From Amycolatopsis vastitatis (GTDB lineage: Bacteria; Actinomycetota; Actinomycetes; Mycobacteriales; Pseudonocardiaceae): DNA of 64,000 bases. Position numbers and translations under genes: made by a program. Shown piece after piece: positions 27,679-36,667 of the stretch. The DNA is taken from contig NZ_NMUL01000011.1 in the NCBI RefSeq assembly GCF_002234595.1, positions 38,492 through 102,491 of the forward strand. The letters are read 5' to 3'. The number at the start of each line of letters is the position of its first letter. Position 1 is the stretch's first letter. The notes under the pieces were generated by a model. It made no database searches, was not told the origin of the DNA, and worked only from the letters and a program-made list of their open reading frames with translations.

Positions 27679-28917
27679 TGGTTGACACCTCACGTGTGAG
27701 GCCTTCGGCCTTGCTTGAGAGGATGCCATCGTGCCCAAGCCCTATCCCCGTGAGTTCCGTGACGTCGTGATCGCTGTGGCCCGTCGTGGTGAGGCCCCGT
27801 TGAAGCGGGTCGCGAAGGATTTCGGGATCTCCGAGTCGTGTCTGGCCAACTGGCTGCGCGGCGCCGATGTCGAGGACGGCGCCCGCCCCGGAGTAACGCG
27901 GGACGAGTCCACTGAGCTGCGAGAATTGCGCAAACGCAACCGGCTGCTGGAGCAGGAGAAGGAGGTCCTGCGCGAAGCCGCGGCCTATTTGGCGCAGGGC
28001 AACCTGCTGGGAAAATAGCGTTCCCGCTCGTCCGTGAACTGGCCGCGGCCGGCGCCTCCGTGCGGGTGCCGGTGGCGGTGACGTGCAGGGTGCTGGGGAT
28101 CTCCCAGCAGGCCTACTGCCAGTGGCGTTCGTCCCCGGTCTCGCAGCGGGACTGGGGCGACGCGCATCTGATCGACGCTGCGCTCGAGATCCACGCCGAC
28201 GACCCGGCCGACGGATACCGGTTCATCGCCGAGGAACTCGCCTGCCGCGGCTTCACCGCCCCGGAGAACCGGGTGTGGCGGATCTGCTCCACGCAGCAGA
28301 TCTTCTCGTTGCACGCCAAGAAGAAAGGCTGTTTCCGTAAGGCCGGGCCACCGGTGCACGACGACCTCGTGCGCCGCGACTTCACCGCTACCGCGCCGGA
28401 TACCAAGTGGTTGACCGATATCACCGAACATCCCATCGGCGAGGGCAAGCTGTACTTGTGTGCGGTCGAGGACTGCTACTCCAACAAGATCGTCGGATAC
28501 TCCATCGCCTCGCACATGCGGGCCTCACTCGCCGTCAGCGCGCTGCGCAACGCGATCGCACTGCGCAACCCAGCCGGTGTCGTGGTCCACTCCGATCGCG
28601 GCGCCCAGTTCCGGTCGGCCACCTACCGTCGCCTGCTGGGCGCTCACGGGCTGAACGGGTCGATGGGCCGGGGCGGCGCGTGCGGGGACAACGCCGCGAT
28701 GGAATCGTTCTTCTCGTTGCTGCAAAAGAATGTTCTCGACACCCGACGGTGGCGTACCCGGGAGGAACTGCGGTTGGCGATCGTGTCCTGGATCGAGACG
28801 AAGTACCACCGCAAACGCCGCCAACGCGCCCTGGGCAAGCTCACCCCAGTCGAGGTTGAGACCATCTACACCACCGCAACAGCGGCCTGAGAAACAGTCA
28901 GCCCCCGGTGTCAACCG
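27679..28917 (+). mobile_element. IS3-family insertion sequence
   Basis: About 1.24 kb bounded by a perfect inverted repeat core, GGTTGACACC at 27680-27689 and GGTGTCAACC at 28907-28916. It carries the usual orfA/orfB pair with a -1 frameshift signal. No convincing target duplication is seen directly at the ends, so the outermost bases are uncertain. Confidence 0.88.
27731..28890 (+). CDS. IS3-family transposase OrfAB (programmed -1 frameshift)
   Basis: OrfA (27731-28018, GTG start, 95 residues) has the helix-turn-helix YPREFRDVVIAVARRG through DFGISESCLANWL and a leucine-zipper tail. OrfB in the -1 frame has the DDE integrase core: D in WLTDITEHP, D in VVHSDRGAQF and E in NAAMESFFSLL, then LRLAIVSWIETKYH. 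The heptamer GGGAAAA at 28009-28015, read G GGA AAA immediately before the OrfA TAG, is a canonical slippery site and places the shift exactly where OrfB continues as IAFPLVRELAA. The product would be a full-length fusion, so the element looks functional. Confidence 0.9.
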
Positions 28918-28950
28918 AAGTCTGGGCAGACCCATCTGTCGTGCAGGGCG

Positions 28951-29222
28951 ATCAAGGGTTCGGCCACGGCAGCGTCGAAGAGCGCCGCCGCTGGCGTTTT
29001 CGGGCCCGCCTCGGAGGTATTCGGCGCGTTCCTCACCGAATACGGCTGGCAGCGGGTCGACCAGTGCGGTCCTGCCGAGTTCACCGACCGCTACCTGCGC
29101 CCGAGCAGCCGCATGATGCCAACGTCGGAGCTCGAGCGGTCCGTCCACGCCGAACTCCGCTGGCGCGATTCAGGGGACGCTAGTGCTTTTCGGGGGCGGC
29201 GGCTGGTCGCGCCGGCTGCGTG
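28951..29222 (+). pseudogene. C-terminal enzyme fragment, possibly SAM-dependent methyltransferase-like
   Basis: An open frame without a start codon reads GVFGPASEVFGAFLTEYGWQ, then DQCGPAEFTDRYLRPSSR and SELERSVHAELRW. This looks like a protein C-terminus and resembles, from memory, leucine-carboxyl-methyltransferase-like enzymes; the assignment is weak. Its 5' part was probably removed by the adjacent IS element. Confidence 0.3.
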
Positions 29223-29479
29223 AACTCGCATTTAGCCGCGCAAGCGTGCTGGCGGCCTCGGAAGCCGTCCAGGGGTCTTCTGACGCAGAAGCGGACTTGA
29301 GGAGCTTCACCACCGCGGTGTGCCCGCACTACACCGATGCCGGCTCACCGATCGCCGTCTACGCCGTCCCGCGGCACGAGCGCGTCGACCTGGTCGGCTG
29401 CGACCTGGACAACGACGACGAGTACGACGTCGTGGGCCTTGACCCCATCTGCGTGCTGACGGTGGCCCACACCCCGTGA
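29183..29479 (+). CDS. hypothetical protein
   Basis: 98 residues from GTG, overlapping the end of the preceding fragment in another frame. The C-terminal half (SPIAVYAVPRHERVDLVGCD, then an acidic DNDDEYDVVGLD) reads like real protein, but I recognise no family and there is no good ribosome site. It may itself be a fragment. Confidence 0.35.
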   Translation: MLFGGGGWSRRLRELAFSRASVLAASEAVQGSSDAEADLRSFTTAVCPHYTDAGSPIAVYAVPRHERVDLVGCDLDNDDEYDVVGLDPICVLTVAHTP

Positions 29480-29605
29480 CGCGTGCAGGGCAGACCACCG
29501 TAGATCGCTGCGACGGTGACGAGGCTCGACGTGCAGATCGAGCAGCAGTCCATGCCACCAAGGCGGTCTGCAACAACTTGGGCCGCCCTGACGACATAGG
29601 TGAGC

Positions 29606-30336
29606 ATGACCGACGACGACACACCATCACAGCCGGGAACCGGTGTGCCCACCACGCCTCCCTCTCCTCCTGCGGTGGCGCGGCCGCGGCTGCGGGAGCT
29701 GTCGCCGAGGACGATGTGGCTGACCGCAGTCGTGATCGCGGTGCTGACAGCGGCCGCGGTGGTGGTGTTGTGGTGGCCGGCGACGGCCGGGCTCAACGGC
29801 GCCGAGGTGGTGTCCGCACGGTTGGATGCGCTGAAGGTCGGCTTGAGCGTCGCGGTCGGCAGTGGCGGTGTGGTCGCGCTGTACCTGTCCTGGCGACGCC
29901 AGCACTCCACCGAGGCTGACCTGGACAACCGCGAACGCGCGCCCTCGCCCACCAGGAGCACGACGCGGCTGAGCGGCGGCTGACCGAGCTGTATCTCAAG
30001 GCCGTGGAGCAGCCCGGCTCGCCGCAGGCCGCGATCCGCCATGGCGGCCTCTACGCCCTCGAACGGGTCGCGCAGGACAACCCGCCTCAGCGGCAGACGG
30101 TGGTCAACATGATCTCCGCCTACCTCCGCAACCCCTGCGACCCGCCCCCAGAGACCGGCCGACCCCACCCGCTGGGCATCCGACGACCCCTGCTCCGATC
30201 AGCCACCGCCGCCCGCTCTGCGCCTACGCCGGCCCGCGATGGCGGCCGCGAGGCTCTGTTGCAGGAACGCGAGGTCCGCCTCACTGCCCAACGCGTTCTG
30301 CAGTTGCATCGCCGCCCCGGACCGGACGCGCCGTAG
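29606..30336 (+). pseudogene. pentapeptide-repeat-type membrane protein N-terminal part, frameshifted
   Basis: The first frame has a Pro-rich leader, membrane segment MWLTAVVIAVLTAAAVVVLW and a second (VGLSVAVGSGGVVALYL), then TEADLDNRERA. One frame over from ~29943 the text continues HQEHDAAERRLTELYLKAVE, QAAIRHGGLYALERVAQDN and QREVRLTAQRVL-like sequence (it reads LLQEREVRLTAQRVLQLH), ending at a stop before any pentapeptide repeats. In this actinobacterial family the repeats follow directly, so the gene is both shifted and 3'-truncated. Confidence 0.7.
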
Positions 30337-30495
30337 ATACGGTGCCCTGCCCTTGACTGTGGCCAGGCCGGCGAGTTTAGTTCACTATCTAGACGAAGTG
30401 GTCCAGCGAGGCGCTGCCGAACCCGCACCTTCTCCCCAAATGAGGTCATGCACACGGGTGTGTGTGGTGGGCGGGGCGTCACTGAGGAGGCAATC

Positions 30496-31749
30496 GTGCA
30501 GGATCGCCACCCATCCCACGCAGATGATCCGATCGTTCGCCGTTCGCAGTTCTCACGCCGGACGTTCCTCGGCGCAGGCGCAGTCGTTGCTGCTGGGGCG
30601 ACGTTGGGACTGGCCGGGCCGGCGTTCGCGGACACGGGCAAGCTGAGTGGAGAAACTCCGTTCGGGCCCGTTGTTGTGGCGAACCCGGGCGGACGTACGT
30701 CCTACGCCCGGGCCGCGCGTCTTACCGCCGGGCAGCCTGCTGGGACGTCGCGGACTCTGCTCGCAACGTTTCAAGGTGGGGGCGGTCCGGGTTTCCCGCT
30801 GTACCGGAGCGACGACGATGGCCGCACCTGGGACAAGCAGGGCAGTGTGCCCAACGCCGATGAGGCCACCGGATTCTCTCTTCAGCCGTTCCTCTACGAA
30901 CTGCCTCGGGCGTTCGCGGGCCTGCCCAAGGGCGCATTGCTCTTCGCCTGCAACTGGCTGGACAGCTTCACCAGCACCAACATCCAGCTTTATGCCAGCA
31001 CAGATGGCGGCCTCACCTGGCAGTTCCTGAGTACGGTTGCCCAGGGCGGACCGCCCAACACGACGAACGGCGCGACGCCGGTGTGGGAGCCTTTCCTGCT
31101 GCTGCACAACAACAGGCTGATCTGCTACTACTCCGACCAGCGGGACCCGAACTTCGGTCAGAAGCTCGCCCACCAGACCAGCACGGACCTGCGCACGTGG
31201 GGTCCCGTGGTCGACGATGCGACCGGAACGACGTACGCCGAACGGCCGGGCATGACCACCGTAGCCAGGCTGAAAAGGGACCTGTGGATCATGACCTACG
31301 AATTCGGGGCGCCCGACGACCCCGGTAACCCCGACCAAAACAACTACACCTACCACGTGCACTACCGGATCGCGAAGGACCCGGAGTCGTTTCGGTTCTC
31401 CAGGGACACCCCGCTCCTCGACCAGAACGGTTATGCGCCGAACGGAGCGCCCGTGGTGTCGTGGACGGACTCGGGTGGGCCGAACGGAACGATCATCGTC
31501 ACGGATAACGACGATCAGGATTTCTTCATCAACCGCGACCTTGGCAACGCCAAGAAGTGGACGCGGCTGTCCTCGCCGATGCCGGCTGGGTACAGCCGGT
31601 TCACCATTCCCCTCGGTGGTCCCGGGAGCCCTCTGAAGCGTGGCCTGGTCTTCGTCATCACGGGAGCACAGTACGGAAAGTCCGCCCCAGTCGAGGCGGG
31701 CATCATCTCGGTAGGCGGCTGCGAGAACGCGGGCCACCGACGGCAATAG
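30496..31749 (+). CDS. secreted sialidase-like (BNR-repeat) protein with Tat signal
   Basis: 417 residues from GTG 30496, preceded by GAGGAGG at 30484-30490. The N-terminus has a twin-arginine signal (RRSQFSRRTFLGAGAVVAA, cleavage likely after GPAFA). The mature part has Asp-box-like turns SDDDGRTW, STDGGLTW and STDLRTW of a six-bladed propeller as in exo-alpha-sialidases and related glycosidases. Exported through Tat and probably released; glycan substrate unknown. It appears intact although both flanking regions are decayed. Confidence 0.85.
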   Translation: MQDRHPSHADDPIVRRSQFSRRTFLGAGAVVAAGATLGLAGPAFADTGKLSGETPFGPVVVANPGGRTSYARAARLTAGQPAGTSRTLLATFQGGGGPGFPLYRSDDDGRTWDKQGSVPNADEATGFSLQPFLYELPRAFAGLPKGALLFACNWLDSFTSTNIQLYASTDGGLTWQFLSTVAQGGPPNTTNGATPVWEPFLLLHNNRLICYYSDQRDPNFGQKLAHQTSTDLRTWGPVVDDATGTTYAERPGMTTVARLKRDLWIMTYEFGAPDDPGNPDQNNYTYHVHYRIAKDPESFRFSRDTPLLDQNGYAPNGAPVVSWTDSGGPNGTIIVTDNDDQDFFINRDLGNAKKWTRLSSPMPAGYSRFTIPLGGPGSPLKRGLVFVITGAQYGKSAPVEAGIISVGGCENAGHRRQ

Positions 31750-31878
31750 CGATACCGCCTGCTAAGTCGATCGCGGCCTGCTCAGCACCCCCCAACCGCA
31801 TCTGCGGCCGGTGGACCCGGCCGTTGGCCCGGCGCTGTCGGCCCGGGATACGGTTCGCCGTATCCAGGTGGTGGCCCG

Positions 31879-32397
31879 GTGTCACCGCGGCGGCGGCGCA
31901 CCGCGCTCTGGGTTTCGCTGGTCGCGGCCGGGGTGTCCGTGGCGGTGGTGCTGGTGACCGGTTTCGTGGTGCCGGGCTTCTTCCTGCGTCACGATCGGTC
32001 GCCCGGCACTGCGGCGGCGAGCTCGCAGGTCCCGTCCACCGGCGGGCCGACGACGTCGAGGACACCGTTCTCCCGGAGCGACCCCGGGCAGCTGCAGGCT
32101 GCTCGGCAGGTAACCGAGGAGTTCCTGTGTTGCCTTAATGCCAACGCGATCGACGGCCCGGGCGGCGCGAAGGCCATGGGGTGCCCCGGTTCGGAGTCCC
32201 TGCTCGGCGGCACACTGCTCGCCGTAGCGCCGCCCACGCAGCTTGCGATTCCGACGCAGGGCGAGGTGCGCTTCCGCGACCCCGTGATAGAAGTCGACGT
32301 CGCCGGTGTGACTAACCAGCGCGCTGTCACAGGCTATGTCCGGCTCCAACCTTGGCAGGACCACCAACCGTGTGTCCGTATCTTGGTGGTCCGGTAG
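31879..32397 (+). CDS. single-pass membrane protein, probably 5'-truncated
   Basis: 172 residues from GTG 31879: a basic stretch ([10 protein letters not shown]), a membrane helix (VSLVAAGVSVAVVLVTGFVV) and an extracytoplasmic domain with four cysteines (FLCCLNANAIDG, MGCPGSESL, QPCVRILVV). The same frame is open back to the sialidase stop and encodes a Gly/Pro/Tyr-rich stretch (GPGYGSPYPGGGP) typical of the cytoplasmic leader of such proteins, but it has no start codon. The original start has probably been lost. Confidence 0.55.
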   Translation: MSPRRRRTALWVSLVAAGVSVAVVLVTGFVVPGFFLRHDRSPGTAAASSQVPSTGGPTTSRTPFSRSDPGQLQAARQVTEEFLCCLNANAIDGPGGAKAMGCPGSESLLGGTLLAVAPPTQLAIPTQGEVRFRDPVIEVDVAGVTNQRAVTGYVRLQPWQDHQPCVRILVVR

Positions 32398-32536
32398 GCA
32401 CCGGCGTTCGATGCCGTTCGACGACGCGCTCGTCAGCGTGACCGCTCGCCGACCAGGCCGCGCAGCCCGCCGTCGCGGTAGCGGTCCCGCGTCCGCTGGA
32501 TGATGATCGCGGTCTACGCCGCAACAGACTGCTTCC

Positions 32537-33500
32537 TCACTGGGACCCGGCGGTGACGGTCCGGTCGCGGCCGCTGTCCTTCGCGCGGTAGACGGCGCCG
32601 TCGACGGCCAACAGCAGGTCGGTGAGGTTGCCGCCGTGGTCGGGGAACACCGCGGCGCCGATCGATGCAGTCAGGGTGATCACTGCATGCTCGCCGGTGC
32701 GGCGGTCGGTGGCATCCACGGTGACCGCGGCGATCGTGGCCCGGATCCGCTCGGCGACCGTGGTCAGCGCGGCGGGGTCGAGCCCCCGGCAGCAGAACGA
32801 CGAACTCCTCACCGCCCCAGCGGCCGACCAGGTCCCGGCCGTGGCCCCGGACGCAGTGGCGGAGCGCGTCGGCCACGGCGCGCAGCACGGCGTCGCCGGC
32901 GAGGTGCCCGAACCGGTCGTTGATCTGCTTGAAGTGGTCCAGGTCCAGCAGCAGGATTCCGACGTGGTCGCCGAGGCGGCGGGCGCGGTCGAGTTCCCGT
33001 TCGGCCACCTCGTGCCACCAGGTGGCATCGGCGAGCTGGGTTCGCCGGTCGGTGCGCGCGGCGTGCTGGAATTGGGGCAGCAGCAGGCCCAGGTGGAGGC
33101 CGATGACGAGGACGAGCACGAACACCAGCGTCCACGGCCGGGTGACAGTGACGAGGGCGTAGACGTAGCCGAGGCCGATCGCGGCGGCGATGATCAGCTG
33201 GTCGCTGGCCGGGCCGAGCGCGCGGTGGGCGGGCAGGTCGGGGTGGTCCATGATGATCGCGATGACGACCAGGCCGTAGTTGGCCAGCCGGTAGATCGCC
33301 CCGGCCAGCGCGATGCGCGGCGGGCGAACCGCCGAACCACTCGTAGGTGATGGTGATGACCTGCAGTGGCCGGGGCAGTAGGAGGAGTCTGGCGATGTAC
33401 CAGGTGGCCTGCAGGTGGGTGCAGGGCGTGCCCTCGGGCAGCTCGCGGATCCGCTCGATTCCCCGGGTGAACTCCAGGTGGGCGACCTGCGCAGTGTGGC
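32537..33500 (-). pseudogene. diguanylate cyclase (GGDEF) gene with several frameshifts
   Basis: Three frames must be joined. The N-terminal piece (~33500-33350) reads [20 protein letters not shown] and [15 protein letters not shown]. The middle (~33350-32790) holds membrane helices and [19 protein letters not shown] with the cyclase motif GGEEF. The last piece, from [20 protein letters not shown] to [13 protein letters not shown], ends at 32537. A shift at ~32785 follows VLLPG, and another lies at ~33340. The GGEEF active-site motif is preserved, but the reading frame is not. Confidence 0.75.
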
Positions 33501-33586
33501 TATCCAACGGTAGCGTAACGCTCAACAACGATTCCACGACTACGTTGCTGACGAGACAGCCCATGAGCTTCATCCGAGGAGGACTA

Positions 33587-34015
33587 ATGTCGCGCACTTC
33601 GCTGCTGATCTCCTCGGCCTTTCTGCTGGCCATGTCGACAGCTTGCGCCTCACCTGTTGCAAACCAACCTGCTCCGTTGGTGGTTTCGACCACTACAGCC
33701 GTAACAACGGTTGCGCAGCCATCGACAACCTCTCCTCCCGGCCCGACCCAGACCACGCCTACGTCAATAGCCACGGCGGCGACCACAACATCCAAGCCGA
33801 AGATCACTCCGAAAGTGCACAGCAGAGCGGCCTGTTTGAAAGATGAGAACCAGTGCTACGAGCCCGGTACGAACATCAAGTGCCAGACCGGCGGCTGTGT
33901 CAACGCTGCCCGTGGTTTGACGAAGAACAGCGTCGAATCAGCTCGACAGAAATGGTTGCGAGAACACCCAGGCTGGTGTCCAGTGGGCACCCAAGGTGCT
34001 GTAGCGCCGTGCTAA
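33587..34015 (+). CDS. small secreted lipoprotein
   Basis: 142 residues; ATG follows CCGAGGAGGACTA. A signal sequence (SRTSLLISSAFLLAMSTACA) has a lipobox-like STAC; the mature part is a Thr/Ser/Pro linker of ~55 residues and a compact C-terminal domain with six cysteines (AACLKDENQCYEPGTNIKCQ, GGCVNAARGLT, GWCPVG, PC), probably disulfide-bonded. Family not recognised. It overlaps no other gene and may be expressed. Confidence 0.7.
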   Translation: MSRTSLLISSAFLLAMSTACASPVANQPAPLVVSTTTAVTTVAQPSTTSPPGPTQTTPTSIATAATTTSKPKITPKVHSRAACLKDENQCYEPGTNIKCQTGGCVNAARGLTKNSVESARQKWLREHPGWCPVGTQGAVAPC

Positions 34016-34061
34016 AACGGGAAGTTCGCAGTTCATAGTCTTCTCCCAAGAAAGGTTCAGG

Positions 34062-34180
34062 ACCGCCTACTTCGCGGTGAGCGAGTCCCTCACCAACACG
34101 ATCCGCCACGCCCGCGCCACCGAGGTCCGGGTCGACTTCGACGTCACCGGCGGCTGGCTGGTCGTGCTCGACGCGGATCC
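34062..34180 (+). pseudogene. histidine-kinase ATPase-domain fragment
   Basis: TAYFAVSESLTNTIRHARAT then EVRVDFDVTGGWLVVLDAD is the N-box region of a NarL-type sensor kinase HATPase domain (the E-x-x-TN-x-x-RHA motif). Only ~40 codons remain. Confidence 0.65.
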
Positions 34181-34483
34181 CGTCGCCGTCACCTGCCTGA
34201 TCGGGGACGGCGCCACTGGTGAGGCCGTGTTGACCGTCGCCAGCTCCCGCAGTTCCTGTGTCGCGGCACGGAGTCCGGTCTCCACCTCGTCAACGAGCGC
34301 GAGCGTCGACGAGAAACTTGAATGAGGTTTCGGTGGCGGGCGAGGTGTGGCGCAAATAGCCAGTGGATTCGGCGTCGAATGTTGTCAGGCAAAAGTGCGC
34401 CGTCGTCTGCCTAATGGACCGAGACGAGGCGACGTGCCTCCTGAAGGTTAGGGGACCCCCGAGTTTGACTGCATGTCTGAGTA
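34181..34483. other. no intact gene
   Basis: No frame has recognisable protein. A minus-strand stretch (ETGLRAATQELRELATVN, about 34210-34285) might be another regulator or kinase remnant, too short to name. Confidence 0.4.
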
Positions 34484-34797
34484 CTATTCATCTGAAGAAC
34501 TCAACGCGACAATTTGGACCGAGCATGCCGCGGTCAGGTCTGCCAGGATTGCCTTGAGCCACTCAATTCGGCTGCCGCGAGCGCTAAGGAAAGCGGTGCT
34601 GTCGGCGAGATGAATGGCAAGATTCCAGAATTCATGCAGTACGGCCTGTTGCAGCGCGGAAAGCAGATTAGCTCGCTCGGCCACCAAGCACTGCAGTGCC
34701 TGGACGCGGTCATCGATCGCCAGTACGTTTGCTGGTGTCCCGTCCGGGTGAAGTTGGCGGAGAACGAGGCTGCTGACCTGCGGTCCGCCAACTAGGT
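34484..34797 (-). pseudogene. TPR/AfsR-type regulator fragment
   Basis: The minus strand reads CLVAERANLLSALQQAVLHE then FWNLAIHLADSTAFLSARGS and WLKAILADLTAACSVQ, resembling the first helical repeats after the NB-ARC module of AfsR-like regulators (ERxNL..A). No start and no NB-ARC part are present. Weak family assignment. Confidence 0.4.
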
Positions 34798-34803
34798 GCG
34801 AAC
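34783..34803 (+). repeat. 21-bp direct repeat, left copy (possible att site)
   Basis: GTCCGCCAACTAGGTGCGAAC matches GTCCGCCAAGTAGGTATGAAC at 55207-55227 at 18 of 21 positions in the same orientation. The two copies bound the 20.4-kb segment that holds the transfer genes and both defence modules. Confidence 0.5.
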
Positions 34804-34839
34804 GACGGTGGGTTGCGATGTCCGGACCTAGTTGGCGGA
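34784..34839. repeat. inverted repeat with 14-bp perfect arms
   Basis: TCCGCCAACTAGGT (34784-34797) and ACCTAGTTGGCGGA (34826-34839) are exact reverse complements separated by 28 bp. The left arm is also part of the direct repeat shared with 55207. It could be a recombination site, a hairpin or the fused ends of a lost element. Confidence 0.65.
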
Positions 34840-35076
34840 TTCCGTGGGGGTGGGTCCGGTTCCGGGCTTCGCGGTGGTGTTGGCGCTTCGTCGAGCGTAG
34901 CCGTTCTCGTGTAGCGCCTGCGTGGTCGCTCGTGTGACAGGGCTGGTCGTTCGCCGGTGGGTGGTAGCCGACCCTTCCATGTCCGGTGGCTGCGCAGCGG
35001 CGTCGCCGAGGACTGCTTCTCAGGCGAGAGTGGTCGTGGTGTCGGCGTTGAACGAGGTGTTAGTCGGGTTCGCCGG

Positions 35077-35649
35077 TCATCCTGTCGCGGTGGTGCTCCG
35101 GGCCACTACGTCGGATAGCGACGTGACCGAGTCCAGTTCGGCGTCAGTGAGTTTGTTGATCGCGGCCTTGCTCGCTTGAGCCTCGGCGGTCGTCGGCAGG
35201 TCCCCGTCGAGCAGGCTCGGGAGGGCCAGTTCATAGCCGCACCGCGCCTGAGGGCTGTATCGGTGTCTGGTTCGCGCTACTGCGGATGCGACGCGGAGCG
35301 CGTGCTCATTGCCCGGGGGTACGTGCGGGCGGTCGATCTCCTTGGCGGCAAACCGGTACCCGTTCGCTTGGTCGCATCGATGACATCCCACCGGACCGGC
35401 GCCCAGGGTGCTGTGACAATCCTGGCAGGTGAGACGGTTCAAGGCGCCATCCACGACACGCCACTCGAACTCCGATGGGTCTAGCAGCACCGCCTCGGCC
35501 AGTGATGTCTCGTCCGAGCTGCCGGCCACGACGTCAAAGCCCGCCTGGAACGCCTGCCAGGCAGCCTCGATGCCGGCCTCGATCTCGTCCAGGGCGACGG
35601 CTGGCTTCCCGCCGCGCGGAAGCTGTCCATGCTTCACAACACCGAGCAT
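35077..35649 (-). CDS. hypothetical zinc-ribbon protein
   Basis: 190 residues from ATG 35649. Two CxxC pairs at mid-protein (CQDCHSTLGAGPVGCHRC) predict a zinc ribbon. It is flanked by an acidic helical N-terminal part (DEIEAGIEAAWQAFQAGFDV) and a polar C-terminal part. No family recognised. Its start codon is only a few bases from the beginning of the recombinase C-terminal remnant on the other strand. Confidence 0.6.
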   Translation of the reverse strand: MLGVVKHGQLPRGGKPAVALDEIEAGIEAAWQAFQAGFDVVAGSSDETSLAEAVLLDPSEFEWRVVDGALNRLTCQDCHSTLGAGPVGCHRCDQANGYRFAAKEIDRPHVPPGNEHALRVASAVARTRHRYSPQARCGYELALPSLLDGDLPTTAEAQASKAAINKLTDAELDSVTSLSDVVARSTTATG

Positions 35650-35650
35650 A

Positions 35651-36199
35651 AGCAGTCCACAACCGAAGACGGTGAACCTTCGCGAGGACGTTGTGACCCC
35701 GCCGATTAACGAATGGCTGTGCCAGGTCTTCGACCCGGCTAACCGGGACGAGACGGTGGCTGCGCTGATCGGGACACAGACTGGCCAGCCGGGCACAGGC
35801 CGGGAGGCGGTCGAGAGGCGGTTGAAGGACGCCGAGGCGCGGTTGCGGAGGCATCAGGCGGCGATCGAGGCAGGGGTAGACCCGGCGGCGCTGGTCGACG
35901 CGATGAACATCGCGCAGGCTGAGCGGCAAGCCGCCAAGGAAGAGCTTCAGCACCTGCCGGAAGCACAGACAGTCGACGTTGCCGAGGTCTACGCCATGCT
36001 CGACTCGCTCGGCGACGTCGCGAGGCACCTCAACTCGCGGAACCCGGAGAGGATCACGCAGGTCTACCGCGACCTGGGCCTGCAGGTGGTCTACGACAAC
36101 AAAAAAGAGGCAGTCGCTGTGACTGCCTCTCCCCGTGTGGGTAACGTGTGTGTCCGAGGACGATCTTGCTCGCTAACCACAACGCTCACACTCAGCTGA
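35651..36199 (+). pseudogene. serine recombinase C-terminal fragment
   Basis: Without a start codon, the frame reads KTVNLREDVVTPPINEWLCQ followed by VFDPANRDETVAALIG and a coiled-coil arm (RLKDAEARLRRHQAAIEAGV, PERITQVYRDLGLQVVY). This is the segment after the zinc ribbon in large serine recombinases. The catalytic and zinc-ribbon domains are missing here; a catalytic N-terminal part of such a protein lies at 54355-55200. Confidence 0.8.
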
Positions 36200-36449
36200 T
36201 CAGACCGTCCCGAGGGGCCGCACCCAGTCGTGCCCAGTTGCCGAATTGCGCCGCGACCGGAAGGGCCAAAAGGCCAATCCCGACTTGTCCCAGGTCGGAT
36301 GATCCGATCATCGACCCGCAACGTAACCATCGCCCCACACGGACCTGAACAACGTCGTCAAGGAAGCTTCAGCTTCCAATCGATCACTCTCGGCTGAAGC
36401 CACGCGATCGTAGACGGAACCTGCGTGCGAGCCAAGGGGATCTCTGACC

Positions 36450-36572
36450 GATCCCAACTCTATCGACCGCGGCAAGCCTGGCTCGAAGATCCACACCCTG
36501 TCCGATCGCGCCGAGCTTCCGCTCGCCGTCGCGATCTCCGCTGCGAACGCGAATGATTCCTATGCGCTCAAA
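36450..36572 (+). pseudogene. IS5-type transposase internal fragment
   Basis: The frame reads SIDRGKPGSKIHTLSDRAEL then PLAVAISAANANDSYALK, the core of an IS5-family DDE transposase. About 40 codons remain, directly at the left edge of the A+T-richer defence region. Confidence 0.7.
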
Positions 36573-36667
36573 CGTAAAGTCGCCACTCCCTCTTTTCTCA
36601 TCTTCGAAGCCGCCCACCTTCCATAAGAAACTCCGCCAACATGCCACATAAGTCGAGCTTTCAAGTA

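Noticed and set aside
27676..28923. GTCT as target-site duplication of the IS3-type element
   Set aside because: The two GTCT copies are not at equal distance from the inverted repeats (one is 3 bp away), so a true duplication is not supported.
32398..32520. Minus-strand segment resembling a transposase helix-turn-helix (RDRYRDGGLRGLVGE)
   Set aside because: Only about 20 codons; too short to separate from chance, so not listed as a feature.
36107..36129. GAGGCAGTC/GACTGCCTC stem-loop as a terminator
   Set aside because: It lies inside the recombinase C-terminal reading frame and is short; coding explains it.
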